Shown in pieces: positions 26,880 to 36,531 of a DNA stretch of 64,000 nt; position 1 is the first letter of the stretch; each line of letters opens with the position of its first letter. The position numbers and the translations under genes are program-made. Under the pieces are notes generated by a model. It saw only the letters and a program-made list of their open reading frames with translations, was not told the origin of the DNA and searched no databases. The DNA is from Bacteroides zhangwenhongii (GTDB lineage: Bacteria; Bacteroidota; Bacteroidia; Bacteroidales; Bacteroidaceae): NCBI RefSeq assembly GCF_009193325.2, contig NZ_CP059856.1, forward strand, positions 2,108,001-2,172,000, read 5' to 3'.

Positions 26880-27293
26880 ATGGAAGAACTGACTCTCACG
26901 ACTCCTGCCCTTCTTTTCTCGGCAGTCTCACTGATTTTATTGGCTTACACCAATCGTTTCTTATCGTACGCACAACTTGTGCGGCAGTTGCGCGACCGCT
27001 ATATGGAGAATCCTACGGATATCACGGTAGCGCAAATAGAGAACTTACGGAAACGTTTGAATCTGACCCGCACCATGCAAGGACTGGGAATTGCGAGCCT
27101 GTTTCTCTGTGTGGTCAGTATGTTTTTCATTTATATCGGACTGCAACTGCTGTCCGCCTATGTATTCGGAGTGGCTCTGCTGTTGCTTATCGCTTCATTG
27201 GGCGTGTCTTTCCGCGAAATACAGATTTCCACCCGTTCGCTGGAGATTTATCTGGGAACGATGGAGAAGGGAAAGAATAAAGACAGGAAATGA
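26880..27293 (+). CDS. DUF2721 membrane protein
   Basis: A 137-residue protein with three hydrophobic helices (about 8-24, 68-88, 92-112) separated by a basic cytoplasmic stretch (LRDRYMENPTDI...IENLRKRLNLTRTMQGL). This is the layout of DUF2721. Function unknown. It starts just past the kbl terminator and is followed by two hairpins before the convergent ferritin gene. Confidence 0.75.
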   Translation: MEELTLTTPALLFSAVSLILLAYTNRFLSYAQLVRQLRDRYMENPTDITVAQIENLRKRLNLTRTMQGLGIASLFLCVVSMFFIYIGLQLLSAYVFGVALLLLIASLGVSFREIQISTRSLEIYLGTMEKGKNKDRK

Positions 27294-27337
27294 CCTGTAA
27301 ACAAAAAAGAGAGTGTGTCGAAACTCTCATAAACTAA

Positions 27338-27377
27338 AAATCACCCTCGCCACAGAAAGTTGTAACGAGGGTGATTT
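27338..27377. terminator. Bidirectional terminator between DUF2721 and ferritin genes
   Basis: AAATCACCCTCG at 27338-27349 pairs perfectly with 27366-27377. A smaller stem (AGAGAGT...ACTCTC, about 27308-27328) lies just before it. Confidence 0.8.
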
Positions 27378-27443
27378 CGATAAAAGGGGAGTTTTGACAT
27401 ATCCCCAACTTTTATTTGCAGCTTATTAACTGTTTGTAGCTTA

Positions 27444-27923
27444 TTAACGCTGTCCCAATTGTGAGTCTACAAAGAAAATTCCGGTATCACCGGCTTTCTT
27501 GATTTTGTCAACAATGCCTTGCGCTGTAGCTTCTTCTTCTACTTGTTCGCGAACGAATCCCCACAAGAAATCTTGTGTTGCCTTGTCCTTCTCAGCAGCA
27601 GCTACGTCTACCAGTTTGTCTACCAATTGAGAAACATGGCATTCATGTTTGTAAACGTGCTCGAATACTTCCAACGGACTACCCCAACCGTTAGGAACAA
27701 CATCTATTTTATCAACTTTAGCGGTTCCTCCACGTTTGATAATATAATCTGCCATAGCATAAGCATGACCCATCTCTTCTTGAGACTGCTTCTTCATCCA
27801 ATGGGCAAAACCACTGAAACCTTCTTTCTCGAAATAGAAAGACATTGCCAAATACAGGTTAGCAGACCACATCTCAGCAGTAATCTGTTCGTTAATTGCA
27901 TTCTGTAATTTTTCTGAAATCAT
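27444..27923 (-). CDS. ftnA: Ferritin
   Basis: A 159-residue bacterial ferritin that oxidises and stores iron in a 24-subunit shell. Ferroxidase-centre residues are visible: the glutamates in INEQITAEMWSANLYLAMSFY, FEKEGFSGFAHWMKKQSQEEMGHA with its Glu and His, and the late EEEATAQGIVDK. The frame is open upstream, but the ATG at 27923 (MISEKLQNAINEQ) gives the normal ferritin N-terminus and length. In Bacteroides ferritin is induced by oxygen and iron. Monocistronic. Confidence 0.95.
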   Translation of the reverse strand: MISEKLQNAINEQITAEMWSANLYLAMSFYFEKEGFSGFAHWMKKQSQEEMGHAYAMADYIIKRGGTAKVDKIDVVPNGWGSPLEVFEHVYKHECHVSQLVDKLVDVAAAEKDKATQDFLWGFVREQVEEEATAQGIVDKIKKAGDTGIFFVDSQLGQR

Positions 27924-28064
27924 AATCGTATCTTTTATTAAGTTGTTAATGTAGTTTCTTTTTGAACTCATTACAAAAATAACAAGATTTCAGTCCAAAT
28001 TGTTCCATGCACCCCGCATTTTTAAACTACATTCACACTTTGATTGTGGCGGTTCATTTTTTAC

Positions 28065-29225
28065 TTACAACAGCTCGTCGGAAGTATATCCTTTCGGAAG
28101 CTCACGACAGTTATAGCCGGAAGCCATTATTTCACCGTATGCACCGGCAGAACGAAGGGCTATCAGGTCTCCACGTTTGACTTTGTTCAGATCAATCGCT
28201 TTTCCGAAAACATCGGACGACTCACATATCGGCCCTACTACATCGTACGCTTCCATCGGTTCTTCGGAAGTCAGGTTTTCCATCTTATGGTATGCCTGAT
28301 ACAAAGCCGGACGGATCAAATCGGTCATACCTGCATCGAGGATGGCAAATTTCTTCTTGGCTCCTTGCTTCACATACAGCACTTTGGATATCAACGTACC
28401 ACACTGCCCCACGACGGCACGCCCCAATTCAAAATGAAGTGTTTGATAAGGACGCAGTTTCAGTTGTCCGGCATAGGTGGCAAAATAATCTTTGAAGTTC
28501 GGGATAGCCTGACGGTTGGGATGGCCGTAATCTATCCCCAGACCACCACCGACATTTATATGTTCTACCAGAATCCGACGTGCTTCCAACTTGTCCTGTA
28601 ATTCATTGACACGATTGCACAAAGCGATGAAATCGCCCATATCGAGAATCTGCGAACCGATGTGGAAGTGAAGGCCGATAAACTTGATATTCTTCATTTC
28701 CAAAGCCACGTCTATCACTTTATCCATATCCTGCATACTGATACCGAATTTATTTTCGGCAAGACCGGTAGTGATATTGGCGTGAGTATGCGCGCCTACA
28801 TCCGGATTGATGCGGAAAGCGACATTGGCTATTTTGTTTTGAGCGGCTGCCAGCTCGTTGATTACTTCAAGCTCGGGAATAGATTCTACGTTAAAACAGA
28901 AGATTCCATATTCTAATCCGAGATTGATTTCCCAGTCTGCTTTACCCACTCCCGCAAAAACGACTTTATTGGCCGGGAATCCTGCACGGATAGCGGCACG
29001 AATCTCTCCACCGCTCACGCAGTCGGCTCCCATTCCGCTTTCACGGATGATGGCAAGTACCTTCGGATTGGCATTCGCTTTGACAGCATAGTGTACTGAA
29101 TAATTAGGATATTTGGCAACCTCATGGTTAATAGCCGACAATGTATCACGCAGCACTTTGGTATCGTAATAATAGAAAGGTGTCTGCAAAGTGCGGAATT
29201 TATCGATTGGAAATATTCCCTTCAT
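28065..29225 (-). CDS. lysA: Diaminopimelate decarboxylase
   Basis: A 386-residue PLP enzyme that decarboxylates meso-diaminopimelate to lysine. The PLP lysine is in VHYAVKANANPKVLAI; the phosphate loop is HINVGGGLGIDYG; the active-site Cys motif is VGPICESSDVFGK; and the C-terminus ends with ALRSAGAYGEIMASGYNCR. Alternative decarboxylases of the same fold lack CESSD. It lies downstream of lysC on the same strand but behind a terminator hairpin, which suggests separate or attenuated expression. Confidence 0.96.
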   Translation of the reverse strand: MKGIFPIDKFRTLQTPFYYYDTKVLRDTLSAINHEVAKYPNYSVHYAVKANANPKVLAIIRESGMGADCVSGGEIRAAIRAGFPANKVVFAGVGKADWEINLGLEYGIFCFNVESIPELEVINELAAAQNKIANVAFRINPDVGAHTHANITTGLAENKFGISMQDMDKVIDVALEMKNIKFIGLHFHIGSQILDMGDFIALCNRVNELQDKLEARRILVEHINVGGGLGIDYGHPNRQAIPNFKDYFATYAGQLKLRPYQTLHFELGRAVVGQCGTLISKVLYVKQGAKKKFAILDAGMTDLIRPALYQAYHKMENLTSEEPMEAYDVVGPICESSDVFGKAIDLNKVKRGDLIALRSAGAYGEIMASGYNCRELPKGYTSDELL

Positions 29226-29249
29226 AACTCAAAAACTTGTTTAGTTGGT

Positions 29250-29285
29250 TAAAAAAAGCGCTTTTATCAGTTCGGTAAAAGCGCT
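29250..29285 (-). terminator. Terminator between lysC and lysA
   Basis: On the minus strand the stem AGCGCTTTTA/TAAAAGCGCT (29276-29285 and 29257-29266) is followed by seven T residues (29250-29256). It lies between the lysC stop and the lysA start. Confidence 0.85.
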
Positions 29286-29301
29286 CATATTATTGATGGA
29301 A

Positions 29302-30621
29302 TTATTTGCCGTTGAAAAGCATATCACTCAACGACTGTAAAGCCGCCTTCTTGTCACACTCCCGAATGAGGAAGGAGATGTTGTAGTTGCTTCCTCCGAA
29401 TGAGATCATTCGCACCGGTATGTCGCGCATCGCATCAAGCGCTTTGGCTTCAAAACCGACATTTTCCCATTCCAGGTCACCTACAACGCAGATGATACAC
29501 ATTTCTTTATCAACGGTTACCGTTCCATATTTCTTCAGGTCATCTAAAATTTCATTAAGATGTTTCGTGTTATCTATCGTTACAGAAACACCGACCTCCG
29601 AAGTACAGATCATATCGATGGATGTCTGATAGCTTTCGAAGATTTCGAACACCTTACGCAAGAAACCGTGAGCCAATAACATACGGCTGGATTTGATCTT
29701 GATAGCAGTAATGTTATCTTTGGCGGCTACTGCTTTGATTTTTCCTTTCTCTGTATCATTGGAAATCAATGTGCCGGGAGCGGTCGGATCCATCGTATTC
29801 AGCAAACGTACAGGAATATTGGCATATTTAGCCGGCTGGATGCAGGTAGGATGCAGAATCTTCGCACCGAAATAAGCCAATTCGGCTGCTTCTTCGAAAT
29901 GCAGCTGACGTACCGGAGCTGTCTTGTCAACGATACGCGGATCGTTATTGTGCATACCGTCAATGTCTGTCCAGATCTGAATTTCGGAAGCATTCACCGC
30001 TGCTCCGATCAGAGAAGCCGTATAATCGCTACCGCCACGTTGCAGGTTGTCTATCTCACCATAAGCATTGCGGCAGATGAAACCTTGCGTGATGTAGATA
30101 TCCATATCCGGATAAAGTTCGAGCTGTGCCTGCAACTTCTCCTTAATATATACGGGGTCCGGCTCCGCGTTCTTATCAGTACGCATGAATTCCAAAGCCG
30201 GAAGCAGTACGGACTTCGCACCACATTCCTGCAGGTAGAAGTTCACCATTGCCGTAGAGATCAGCTCTCCTTGCGCCAAAACCACTTTCTCTTCAAACAA
30301 AGTGAAAAGGTCTTTCGTATAGGAGCGGATGTAGTCGAAGTGAGACTTGATGACTTCGAGACCTTTCTGTTTATATTCCTGAGTTGCGAATAGCTCATCA
30401 ACGTGCTGTTTATATTTAGCTTCCAGCTTATTGATAATCTCGTTGGCACCCTCCGGATTCTTCTTATACAGATAGTCCGAAATTTCCACCAATGTGTTCG
30501 TTGTTCCCGACATAGCAGAAAGAACAACAATCTTCTGTTCACCATCGGTAATCAATTTGGCTACTTCCTTCATGCGCTGAGCAGAACCTACGGAAGTTCC
30601 TCCAAACTTTAAAACTTTCAT
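29302..30621 (-). CDS. lysC: Aspartate kinase
   Basis: A 439-residue monofunctional aspartokinase, first step of the lysine/threonine/methionine branch. The kinase motif MKVLKFGGTSVGSAQRM opens the protein; GELISTAMVNFYLQ, LQRGGSDYTASLIG and IWTDIDGMHNNDPRI follow. Two ACT domains occupy the C-terminal 150 residues (IKIKSSRMLLAHGF, CIICVVGDL), the usual site of lysine feedback. There is no fused homoserine dehydrogenase. It starts 13 nt after the FtsE-like gene in what looks like one transcript. Confidence 0.95.
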   Translation of the reverse strand: MKVLKFGGTSVGSAQRMKEVAKLITDGEQKIVVLSAMSGTTNTLVEISDYLYKKNPEGANEIINKLEAKYKQHVDELFATQEYKQKGLEVIKSHFDYIRSYTKDLFTLFEEKVVLAQGELISTAMVNFYLQECGAKSVLLPALEFMRTDKNAEPDPVYIKEKLQAQLELYPDMDIYITQGFICRNAYGEIDNLQRGGSDYTASLIGAAVNASEIQIWTDIDGMHNNDPRIVDKTAPVRQLHFEEAAELAYFGAKILHPTCIQPAKYANIPVRLLNTMDPTAPGTLISNDTEKGKIKAVAAKDNITAIKIKSSRMLLAHGFLRKVFEIFESYQTSIDMICTSEVGVSVTIDNTKHLNEILDDLKKYGTVTVDKEMCIICVVGDLEWENVGFEAKALDAMRDIPVRMISFGGSNYNISFLIRECDKKAALQSLSDMLFNGK

Positions 30622-30634
30622 TTTCGTTACTGTT

Positions 30635-31363
30635 TTAGTTATCTATATTTAAATCTATTTCTATTGTTCTCTGCCGGGGCATATATTCATCGGTCACATC
30701 GACAATCTGATGGTCGGCACAACGATACACCCGACCCGGATATTCTTTCAACAATTGCAGATTGTGCGTGGTCATCACAACGGATGAACCGGAACTGCAA
30801 ATATTATGTAACAATTCAACAATCGATTTCCCCGTTTCCGTATCCAGGTTTCCGGTCGGTTCATCCGCCAGGATGATGGCCGGAGAATTGAGTACGGCAC
30901 GTGCAATCACAATGCGCTGCTGTTCGCCACCGGAAAGTTCGTTCGGCAGTTTGTATCCTTTATTGGACATTCCTACCAAATTGAGCACTTCTTCAATACG
31001 TTCCTTGATTTCCTGTTTGTTCTTCCAGCCTGTGGCACGAAGTACAAATTCCAGGTTATTGTAAACGGTACGGTCTGTCAGCAACTGAAAATCCTGGAAT
31101 ACAATGCCTAACTTGCGACGCAATTGCGGGATATGCTTACGTTTGATAGACCGCATATTATAATCCAGTACCTTAGCTTCACCGTCAATTACATCCAGTT
31201 CGCCATAAAGGGTCTTGAGCAGACTCGTCTTTCCCGAGCCTACTTTTCCGATCAGATAGACAAACTCTCCTTTGTGCAATTCCAGATTTACATCACTCAG
31301 CACACAGAGTTCCTGTTGATGGATTTCTACGTTCTTATATCGTATCAACGCCTCGTCATCCAT
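30635..31363 (-). CDS. ftsE: FtsE-like ABC transporter ATPase
   Basis: A 242-residue ABC ATPase closest to FtsE, which with FtsX controls peptidoglycan hydrolases at division. Walker A is [18 protein letters not shown] (with Lys in place of the more usual Pro/Arg), the Q-loop is [14 protein letters not shown], the signature is [18 protein letters not shown] and Walker B is [12 protein letters not shown]. FtsX is not adjacent. The neighbours are his and lys genes, so a transporter ATPase cannot be excluded. Confidence 0.85.
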   Translation of the reverse strand: MDDEALIRYKNVEIHQQELCVLSDVNLELHKGEFVYLIGKVGSGKTSLLKTLYGELDVIDGEAKVLDYNMRSIKRKHIPQLRRKLGIVFQDFQLLTDRTVYNNLEFVLRATGWKNKQEIKERIEEVLNLVGMSNKGYKLPNELSGGEQQRIVIARAVLNSPAIILADEPTGNLDTETGKSIVELLHNICSSGSSVVMTTHNLQLLKEYPGRVYRCADHQIVDVTDEYMPRQRTIEIDLNIDN

Positions 31364-31404
31364 ACCGACTCCCGCTTTAATTGTTAATTTCTAATCTTTA
31401 CTTA

Positions 31405-32016
31405 TTAATGTTTCTTCCATGTACTGCTATGTCTTTCCTGCAGTTCACGCGCAAGATCTTCAATGCGATAGCCTTTTGAAGTCAGCAATACAATCATGTG
31501 ATAAATAAGGTCGGCTCCTTCGTAGATCAGGCGTTCGTCAGTGCCGTTGGTTGCTTCGATCACTGTCTCGACTGCTTCTTCACCTACTTTCTGTGCCATC
31601 TTATTGACTCCGGACTCAAACAGGCTGGTTGTATAAGAGCCTGCGGGCATTTCTTCGTGACGTTTGTCGATAAAGTCTTGCAATGCTTTCAGGAACATCA
31701 CAGGTTCTTCATTCTTCTCGCCCCAACAGGTATCTGTACCTGTATGGCACACAGGACCTGCCGGATTAACCTGAATGAGCAACGTATCATTGTCGCAATC
31801 GGCCTTGATAGAAACAACATGAAGGAAATTACCGCTTTCTTCGCCTTTTGTCCACAGACGATTCTTTGTACGGCTAAAGAATGTCACTTTTCCGGTTTCT
31901 ACCGTTTTATCATAGGCTTCCTTATTCATGAAGCCCAACATCAAGACTTTGCGCGTCTCATTGTCTTGTATGATAGCCGGAACAAGTCCGTTCATTTTCT
32001 CGAAATCCAATTCCAT
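31405..32016 (-). CDS. hisIE: Bifunctional PRA-CH/PRA-PH (HisIE)
   Basis: A 203-residue fusion catalysing histidine steps 2 and 3. The HisI cyclohydrolase domain (about 1-110) has VLMLGFMNKEAYDKTVETG, FFSRTKNRLWTKGEESGNFL and the zinc residues in DCDNDTLLIQV and GPVCHTGTDTCW. The HisE pyrophosphatase domain (about 115-203) has SYTTSLFESGVNKMAQKVGEEAVETV. The frame opens at a TTG (32025), but the ATG at 32016 is preferred. Follows hisF by 21 nt. Confidence 0.95.
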   Translation of the reverse strand: MELDFEKMNGLVPAIIQDNETRKVLMLGFMNKEAYDKTVETGKVTFFSRTKNRLWTKGEESGNFLHVVSIKADCDNDTLLIQVNPAGPVCHTGTDTCWGEKNEEPVMFLKALQDFIDKRHEEMPAGSYTTSLFESGVNKMAQKVGEEAVETVIEATNGTDERLIYEGADLIYHMIVLLTSKGYRIEDLARELQERHSSTWKKH

Positions 32017-32037
32017 TTTATTCAATATCTTAATTTA

Positions 32038-32793
32038 CTATTTACGCATTATAATACCTTCGCCGCAAAGATACGATTTTAAATCGGGAATTTTAATTTC
32101 TCCGAAATGAAAAACGCTGGCTGCCAATGCCGCATCTGCTTTTCCTTGCAAAAAGACGTCACGGAAGTGTTCTTTACTGCCTGCTCCACCCGATGCAATG
32201 ATAGGAATAGAAAGCTGTCCAGCCAAAGCGGCAAGTGCTTCGTTCGCATAGCCGGTCTTCACACCATCATGATTCATACTCGTGAAGAGTATCTCTCCCG
32301 CTCCGCGTTCCTGCGCTTCCTTAGTCCACTCGAACAGGTCTTTATCCGTTTCGATGCGTCCTCCGTTCAAGTAACATTTCCAACCGTTCTCGGTCTGTTT
32401 CGCATCTACCGCCAATACACAGACCTGTGAGCCGAAATTCTTTGCAATCTCATCAACCAATCGGGGATTACGGATAGCGGAAGAATTGATGGAAATCTTA
32501 TCTGCTCCCGCATTCAGCAGACGGTCTACATCACTCAATTCATTGATCCCTCCCCCTACGGTAAACGGGATATTGATATTAGCAGCAATCCGTTTTACCA
32601 ATTCCGTAAAAGTCTTACGTCCCTCGTGGCTTGCAGTAATGTCCAGGAAAACAAGTTCATCTGCTCCCTGTTCACTGTAAGCACGGCCCAGCTCCACCGG
32701 ATCACCGGCTTGGCGCAAGTTGACAAAATTCGTTCCTTTCACGGTTTGTCCGTCTTTTATATCCAGACAAGGTACTATTCTTTTTGCTAACAC
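32038..32793 (-). CDS. hisF: Imidazole glycerol phosphate synthase, cyclase subunit
   Basis: A 251-residue TIM barrel that joins PRFAR and HisH-supplied ammonia to make IGP and AICAR. The N-terminus [19 protein letters not shown] carries the catalytic aspartate; [25 protein letters not shown] and [13 protein letters not shown] are the phosphate-binding and second catalytic regions. The start codon appears to be GTG, immediately before LAKRIVP, because no nearby in-frame ATG gives a complete barrel. Works with HisH, encoded upstream. Confidence 0.95.
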   Translation of the reverse strand: MLAKRIVPCLDIKDGQTVKGTNFVNLRQAGDPVELGRAYSEQGADELVFLDITASHEGRKTFTELVKRIAANINIPFTVGGGINELSDVDRLLNAGADKISINSSAIRNPRLVDEIAKNFGSQVCVLAVDAKQTENGWKCYLNGGRIETDKDLFEWTKEAQERGAGEILFTSMNHDGVKTGYANEALAALAGQLSIPIIASGGAGSKEHFRDVFLQGKADAALAASVFHFGEIKIPDLKSYLCGEGIIMRK

Positions 32794-32928
32794 AATCTTA
32801 TTTTATTTACTGTTCAACAATTTACAACCTATCTATATGCCTAAGCTTGCTTCTTAAATTTTTCTTATTTCATCAAATCCTCTTATATAACTTCTCCTTA
32901 TTATATAAGGTATATTCTGATATGCGAA

Positions 32929-33648
32929 TTATAAAAAGATTCTCAAATCTTGTAAGGTGATATGACCTTCATACAATGCTTTACCAAAAATAACTCCAGG
33001 AACACCGGCCTCATCCAAAGCGACAATATCATCCACCTTGCTTACCCCGCCACTGGCCATCAGATAGAGATCGGGGAATTTTGCCAACATCTCTTTATAC
33101 AAATCGATAGAAGGGCCACTCAGCATTCCATCACAGCTAATATCCGTACAGATTACTTTTCGTATACCTTTATCCATATAATTTTCCAGAAACGGAAAAA
33201 GCTCACAGGCGCTTTCGTCTTTCCAACCATTGACGGCTATCTTATGATCTTTTACATCTGCTCCCAAAATGATCTTCTCACTTCCGTATATTTCCAGCCA
33301 ATGGCAGAATAATTCCGGGTCTTTCACCGCAATGCTTCCTCCGGTTACCATCTGCGCACCGCTCTCAAAAGCAATTTTCAAATCCTCATCGCTCTTTACT
33401 CCACCACCAAAATCTATAACGAGAGAAGTACGTGTCGCAATCTGTTCCAACACCCGATAGTTAACGACATGATGAGAAGCAGCGCCGTCCAAGTCTACCA
33501 CATGAAGCCTGCGGACACCGTTCGCTTCAAACTCTTTAGCTACTTCCACCGGGTTCTCATTATATACCTTTTTACTATCGTAATCTCCCTGGGAAAGGCG
33601 TACGCACTTCCCATCAATAATATCAATGGCTGGAATAATTTCTATCAT
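32929..33648 (-). CDS. hisA: ProFAR isomerase
   Basis: A 239-residue TIM barrel isomerising ProFAR to PRFAR, fourth step of histidine synthesis. It opens MIEIIPAIDIIDGKCVRLSQGDY with the catalytic aspartate; LVIDFGGGVKSDEDL, MVTGGSIAVKDP, KVICTDISCDGML and LMASGGVSKVDDI follow. It is 135 nt upstream of hisF on the same strand, the largest gap inside the his run. Confidence 0.96.
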   Translation of the reverse strand: MIEIIPAIDIIDGKCVRLSQGDYDSKKVYNENPVEVAKEFEANGVRRLHVVDLDGAASHHVVNYRVLEQIATRTSLVIDFGGGVKSDEDLKIAFESGAQMVTGGSIAVKDPELFCHWLEIYGSEKIILGADVKDHKIAVNGWKDESACELFPFLENYMDKGIRKVICTDISCDGMLSGPSIDLYKEMLAKFPDLYLMASGGVSKVDDIVALDEAGVPGVIFGKALYEGHITLQDLRIFL

Positions 33649-33728
33649 CTATTTATTTACTATTTGACGATTCACTAAATATTTATTTCAAACATCGAAA
33701 TGTTTTTCATGACACATCATCCATACTG

Positions 33729-34325
33729 TTACCGGCAGAGGTTCAGGAAATTTGTCAAAATCTTCTCTCCTGTCTTGCCGCTCTTCTCCGGATGGAACTG
33801 GGTAGCATAAAAGTTATCTTTATGCAACGCAGCACTGAACGGGTGAATATAGTCAGTTGTAGCAGCAGTAAAGTCGCAGGTCGGCACATAGAAGCTATGC
33901 ACAAAATAGACAAACTCCTCTTCGGTGAAGCCTTCAAACAATTTGCTATTCGTTTTTCCAATGGTGTTCCATCCCATGTGCGGCACTTTATCTTCATGTT
34001 TCTGCGGGACAAAACGTTTCACATCCACATCAAAGATATTCAAACAATCGACTCCTCCTTCTTCGGAATACCGGCACATCAATTGCATACCGAGACAAAT
34101 TCCCAATACAGGCTGACGGAGATTCTTTATCAGTTCGTCCAGTCCCGTAGCTTTCAAGTGGTTCATGGTAGTTTCCGCCTCTCCTACTCCGGGAAAAATG
34201 ACTTTATCAGCCGATTGGAGTTCTTCTTTATCAGCAGTAATCACCGCTTCTACACCTAACCGCTTTAAGGCATAATCTACAGAACGAATATTGCCGGCAT
34301 TGTATTTTACAACTGCTACTTTCAT
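33729..34325 (-). CDS. hisH: Imidazole glycerol phosphate synthase, glutaminase subunit
   Basis: A 198-residue class I glutamine amidotransferase that feeds ammonia to HisF. The catalytic cysteine is in PVLGICLGMQLM, and the His/Glu pair is in YATQFHPEKSGKTG. N-terminal VAVVKYNAGNIRSVDYALKRLG matches HisH. The start ATG shares its A with the purU stop (TGATG), so translation is coupled to purU. Confidence 0.96.
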   Translation of the reverse strand: MKVAVVKYNAGNIRSVDYALKRLGVEAVITADKEELQSADKVIFPGVGEAETTMNHLKATGLDELIKNLRQPVLGICLGMQLMCRYSEEGGVDCLNIFDVDVKRFVPQKHEDKVPHMGWNTIGKTNSKLFEGFTEEEFVYFVHSFYVPTCDFTAATTDYIHPFSAALHKDNFYATQFHPEKSGKTGEKILTNFLNLCR

Positions 34326-35182
34326 CAGCTAAATATTACAGTTTTATTTTTGTAGGTCAAGACTTTGCGCTCGATGTGCTTCTGCACTGCACGCGAAAGA
34401 ACGATTTTTTCTAAATCCTTTCCTTTATTTACGAGGTCTTCAATAGCATCTTTATGAGTGATGCGCACTACATCCTGTTCAATAATCGGTCCGGCATCCA
34501 GTTCTGTCGTTACATAATGACTAGTTGCACCAATAATTTTCACTCCTCTCTGGAAAGCTGCGTGATAAGGCTTTGCCCCCACAAACGCAGGAAGGAAAGA
34601 GTGATGAATATTGATAATCTTATTCGGATAAGCATTAATCATCTGTTCGGAGATCACCTGCATATAGCGTGCCAATACAATAAATGTAATCTTATGTTTG
34701 GCAAGCAGTTCCATCTCTTTGCGTTCCTGTTCTTCTTTCGTCTCCTTGGTGATAGGGAACAGATAGAAAGGAATTCCGAAACGTTCTGCCACGTGCTGCA
34801 AATCCGGATGGTTACTTATAATAAGAGGTATCTCTACATTCCACTCTCCTGCCGTATACCGGGCCAGCATATCGAAAAGGCAGTGCGACAGCTTGGATAC
34901 GAAAATAGCCATACGTGGTTTTACATCAGAGAAATAAAGGCGAAAATCCATTTCATATTTTTGTCCGTAGAGTGTTCTGAAATAATCTTCAATTTTTTCT
35001 TGCGGAACCAGAAAGTCTTTCAGTTCCCATTCAATACGCATGAAGAAGATGTTCTCTACATGATCTACATACTGATCCAGATAGATAATATTTCCTTTGT
35101 TTACCGTAATAAAGTCTGTCACTTCCGCAAGGATTCCCGGTTTGTCGGGACAGTGCAATAACAGTTTGGCTGTTGTCATCAT
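34325..35182 (-). CDS. purU: Formyltetrahydrofolate deformylase
   Basis: A 285-residue enzyme releasing formate from 10-formyl-THF, which supplies PurT-type purine synthesis and balances one-carbon units. The N-terminal ACT domain (LLLHCPDKPGILAEVTDFI) is followed by the formyltransferase-like domain with ISNHPDLQHVAERFGIPF, the Asn/His/Asp set in IINIHHSFLPAFVGAKPYH and ATSHYVTTELDAGPII. An ATG one codon downstream is an alternative start. First gene of the his/lys run. Confidence 0.95.
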   Translation of the reverse strand: MMTTAKLLLHCPDKPGILAEVTDFITVNKGNIIYLDQYVDHVENIFFMRIEWELKDFLVPQEKIEDYFRTLYGQKYEMDFRLYFSDVKPRMAIFVSKLSHCLFDMLARYTAGEWNVEIPLIISNHPDLQHVAERFGIPFYLFPITKETKEEQERKEMELLAKHKITFIVLARYMQVISEQMINAYPNKIINIHHSFLPAFVGAKPYHAAFQRGVKIIGATSHYVTTELDAGPIIEQDVVRITHKDAIEDLVNKGKDLEKIVLSRAVQKHIERKVLTYKNKTVIFS

Positions 35183-35551
35183 TCTTTTTACTAATTAACG
35201 ATTCCAGGCAGAATCTTTTCTACCTTTTTAATTTTAGTCCGCAAAAATAACGATTTATTGCAAAATTACGAATTAATCAAGCAGAAAGTTGATATAAAAA
35301 CGGTGATTTCTTACAGATAGAAAGATATCGGGAGCTATTTTCTATGAAAAGAATGACAAACTTTAGGATAGTGACATCATTGCCTTCGGATAGTGGCGGC
35401 ATTTCATCGCAATAGTATCACTATAAAGATCGGATCCCCTTACTATTCGATCTGAAGGAAAACGAATATTTTTTTTCATTACAAAAGCACTCAAAATGAG
35501 ACACTAAGCATTTTTCTCATTTTTTATTGAAAAAATCTTTTCTCAAAACGC
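35183..35551. other. Gene-free leader between purU and tRNA-Asp genes
   Basis: No gene is visible; A/T-rich. It should hold the promoter for purU-his on the minus strand, but I could not pick it out. The tRNA promoter begins at 35552. Confidence 0.6.
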
Positions 35552-35581
35552 TTGCAGGTTTACAAAAAACAACTACCTTTG
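35552..35581 (+). promoter_or_regulatory. Promoter of the tRNA-Asp pair
   Basis: -33 TTGC at 35552 and -7 box TACCTTTG at 35574-35581 with 19 nt between TTG and the -7 box: a nearly ideal Bacteroides promoter, 43 nt upstream of the first tRNA. Confidence 0.85.
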
Positions 35582-35624
35582 CACCCGCAATCGAGAGAGA
35601 TGCGGATTAATAAATTGAAATTCT

Positions 35625-35698
35625 GGTGCGTTAGTTCAGTTGGTTAGAATACATGCCTGTCACGCATGGGGTCACGGGTTCGAGTCCCGTACGCACCG
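35625..35698 (+). tRNA. tRNA-Asp (GTC), copy 1
   Basis: A 74-nt cloverleaf: acceptor GGTGCGT pairs with ACGCACC, the discriminator is G, the anticodon stem is CATGC/GCATG with loop CTGTCAC and anticodon GTC at 35659-35661, and the T-loop is GGTTCGAGTCC. CCA is not encoded. Identical in sequence to the second copy. Confidence 0.97.
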
Positions 35699-35752
35699 CT
35701 TCTTTCATTAAGAAGCAAAGAGAATAGAAATGAGTTAATCCAATTAAAATTT

Positions 35753-35826
35753 GGTGCGTTAGTTCAGTTGGTTAGAATACATGCCTGTCACGCATGGGGT
35801 CACGGGTTCGAGTCCCGTACGCACCG
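35753..35826 (+). tRNA. tRNA-Asp (GTC), copy 2
   Basis: Identical 74-nt copy of the preceding tRNA, 54 nt downstream, anticodon GTC at 35787-35789. No separate promoter is visible in the spacer, so both are expected from one transcript. Confidence 0.97.
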
Positions 35827-35827
35827 C

Positions 35828-35860
35828 AAAGGAGAATGAGTAAAATCATTCTCCTTTTTT
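35828..35860 (+). terminator. Terminator of the tRNA-Asp transcript
   Basis: AAGGAGAATGA pairs with TCATTCTCCTT around a short A-rich loop and is followed by T residues; it begins two bases after the second tRNA. Confidence 0.9.
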
Positions 35861-35888
35861 ATTGATAATCCTACACTCTTCCACACAG

Positions 35889-36455
35889 TTACCTGATTAC
35901 CTGTTTCGCCCACTCTCCGGCTTGCTTAACGCTTCCGTTCAACAACTGACCTTCTCCCCATACGATTTTTGGATAAAGTTTCTTGAGTTGTTTTACACTA
36001 TTAGTTATCGAGCTTCCTCCGGAAGTAGCAAATGGAATAACGGTTTTACCGGAGAAATCATATTTCTCAAGGAATGTATTGACCGGACGCGGACATAAAT
36101 TCCACCATATCGGGTAACCAAGGAATACCACGTCGTAATCTTTCAGTTCAAGCGCTTCTCCACCCAATTCCGGACGTGAATTTTCAGTCGTCATTTCAAT
36201 TGAACTACGGCTACTCTTGTTGTTCCAGTCGAGATCTGCCGAGGTATAGGCCGTAGCGGGAGTTATCCGGTAAAGTTTTCCGCCAACCGTTTTTGAAATG
36301 GCATCGGCAGCTTTTTCTGTAGTTCCAGTACAAGAGAAATAGGCAACCAGGATTTTCTTATCGGACTGTACATTAGTATCCGCTATCTGATTCTGCGCTT
36401 TTGATGAGCAGCTAAAGCAAAGAAGACTCATAAATATGAATATAATCTGTTTCAT
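35889..36455 (-). CDS. Flavodoxin-family lipoprotein
   Basis: A 188-residue flavodoxin with a lipoprotein signal: MKQIIFIFMSLLCFSCSSKA, Cys at 16. The FMN phosphate loop is YFSCTGTTEKAADAI, then FLGYPIWWNLCPRPVNTFL and PFATSGGSSI, as in FldA-like flavodoxin 4 proteins. Such proteins carry electrons to unknown partners; lipid anchoring at the envelope is unusual for a flavodoxin but occurs in Bacteroidetes. Last gene of a minus-strand trio opposite an AraC regulator. Confidence 0.9.
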   Translation of the reverse strand: MKQIIFIFMSLLCFSCSSKAQNQIADTNVQSDKKILVAYFSCTGTTEKAADAISKTVGGKLYRITPATAYTSADLDWNNKSSRSSIEMTTENSRPELGGEALELKDYDVVFLGYPIWWNLCPRPVNTFLEKYDFSGKTVIPFATSGGSSITNSVKQLKKLYPKIVWGEGQLLNGSVKQAGEWAKQVIR

Positions 36456-36531
36456 TTTATTTTGATTTTAAATATTTCTTATCACTAATTAGTTTAGACA
36501 TTATCACGATGGAGTAACTCCACAGGCGTTT

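Noticed and set aside
30635..31363. Amino-acid transporter ATPase of the his/lys run
   Set aside because: No permease or binding protein is adjacent, and the sequence is nearest FtsE.
35625..35826. Tandem tRNA-Asp as an integration scar
   Set aside because: No integrase or element gene lies between or next to the copies; duplicated tRNA genes are ordinary.
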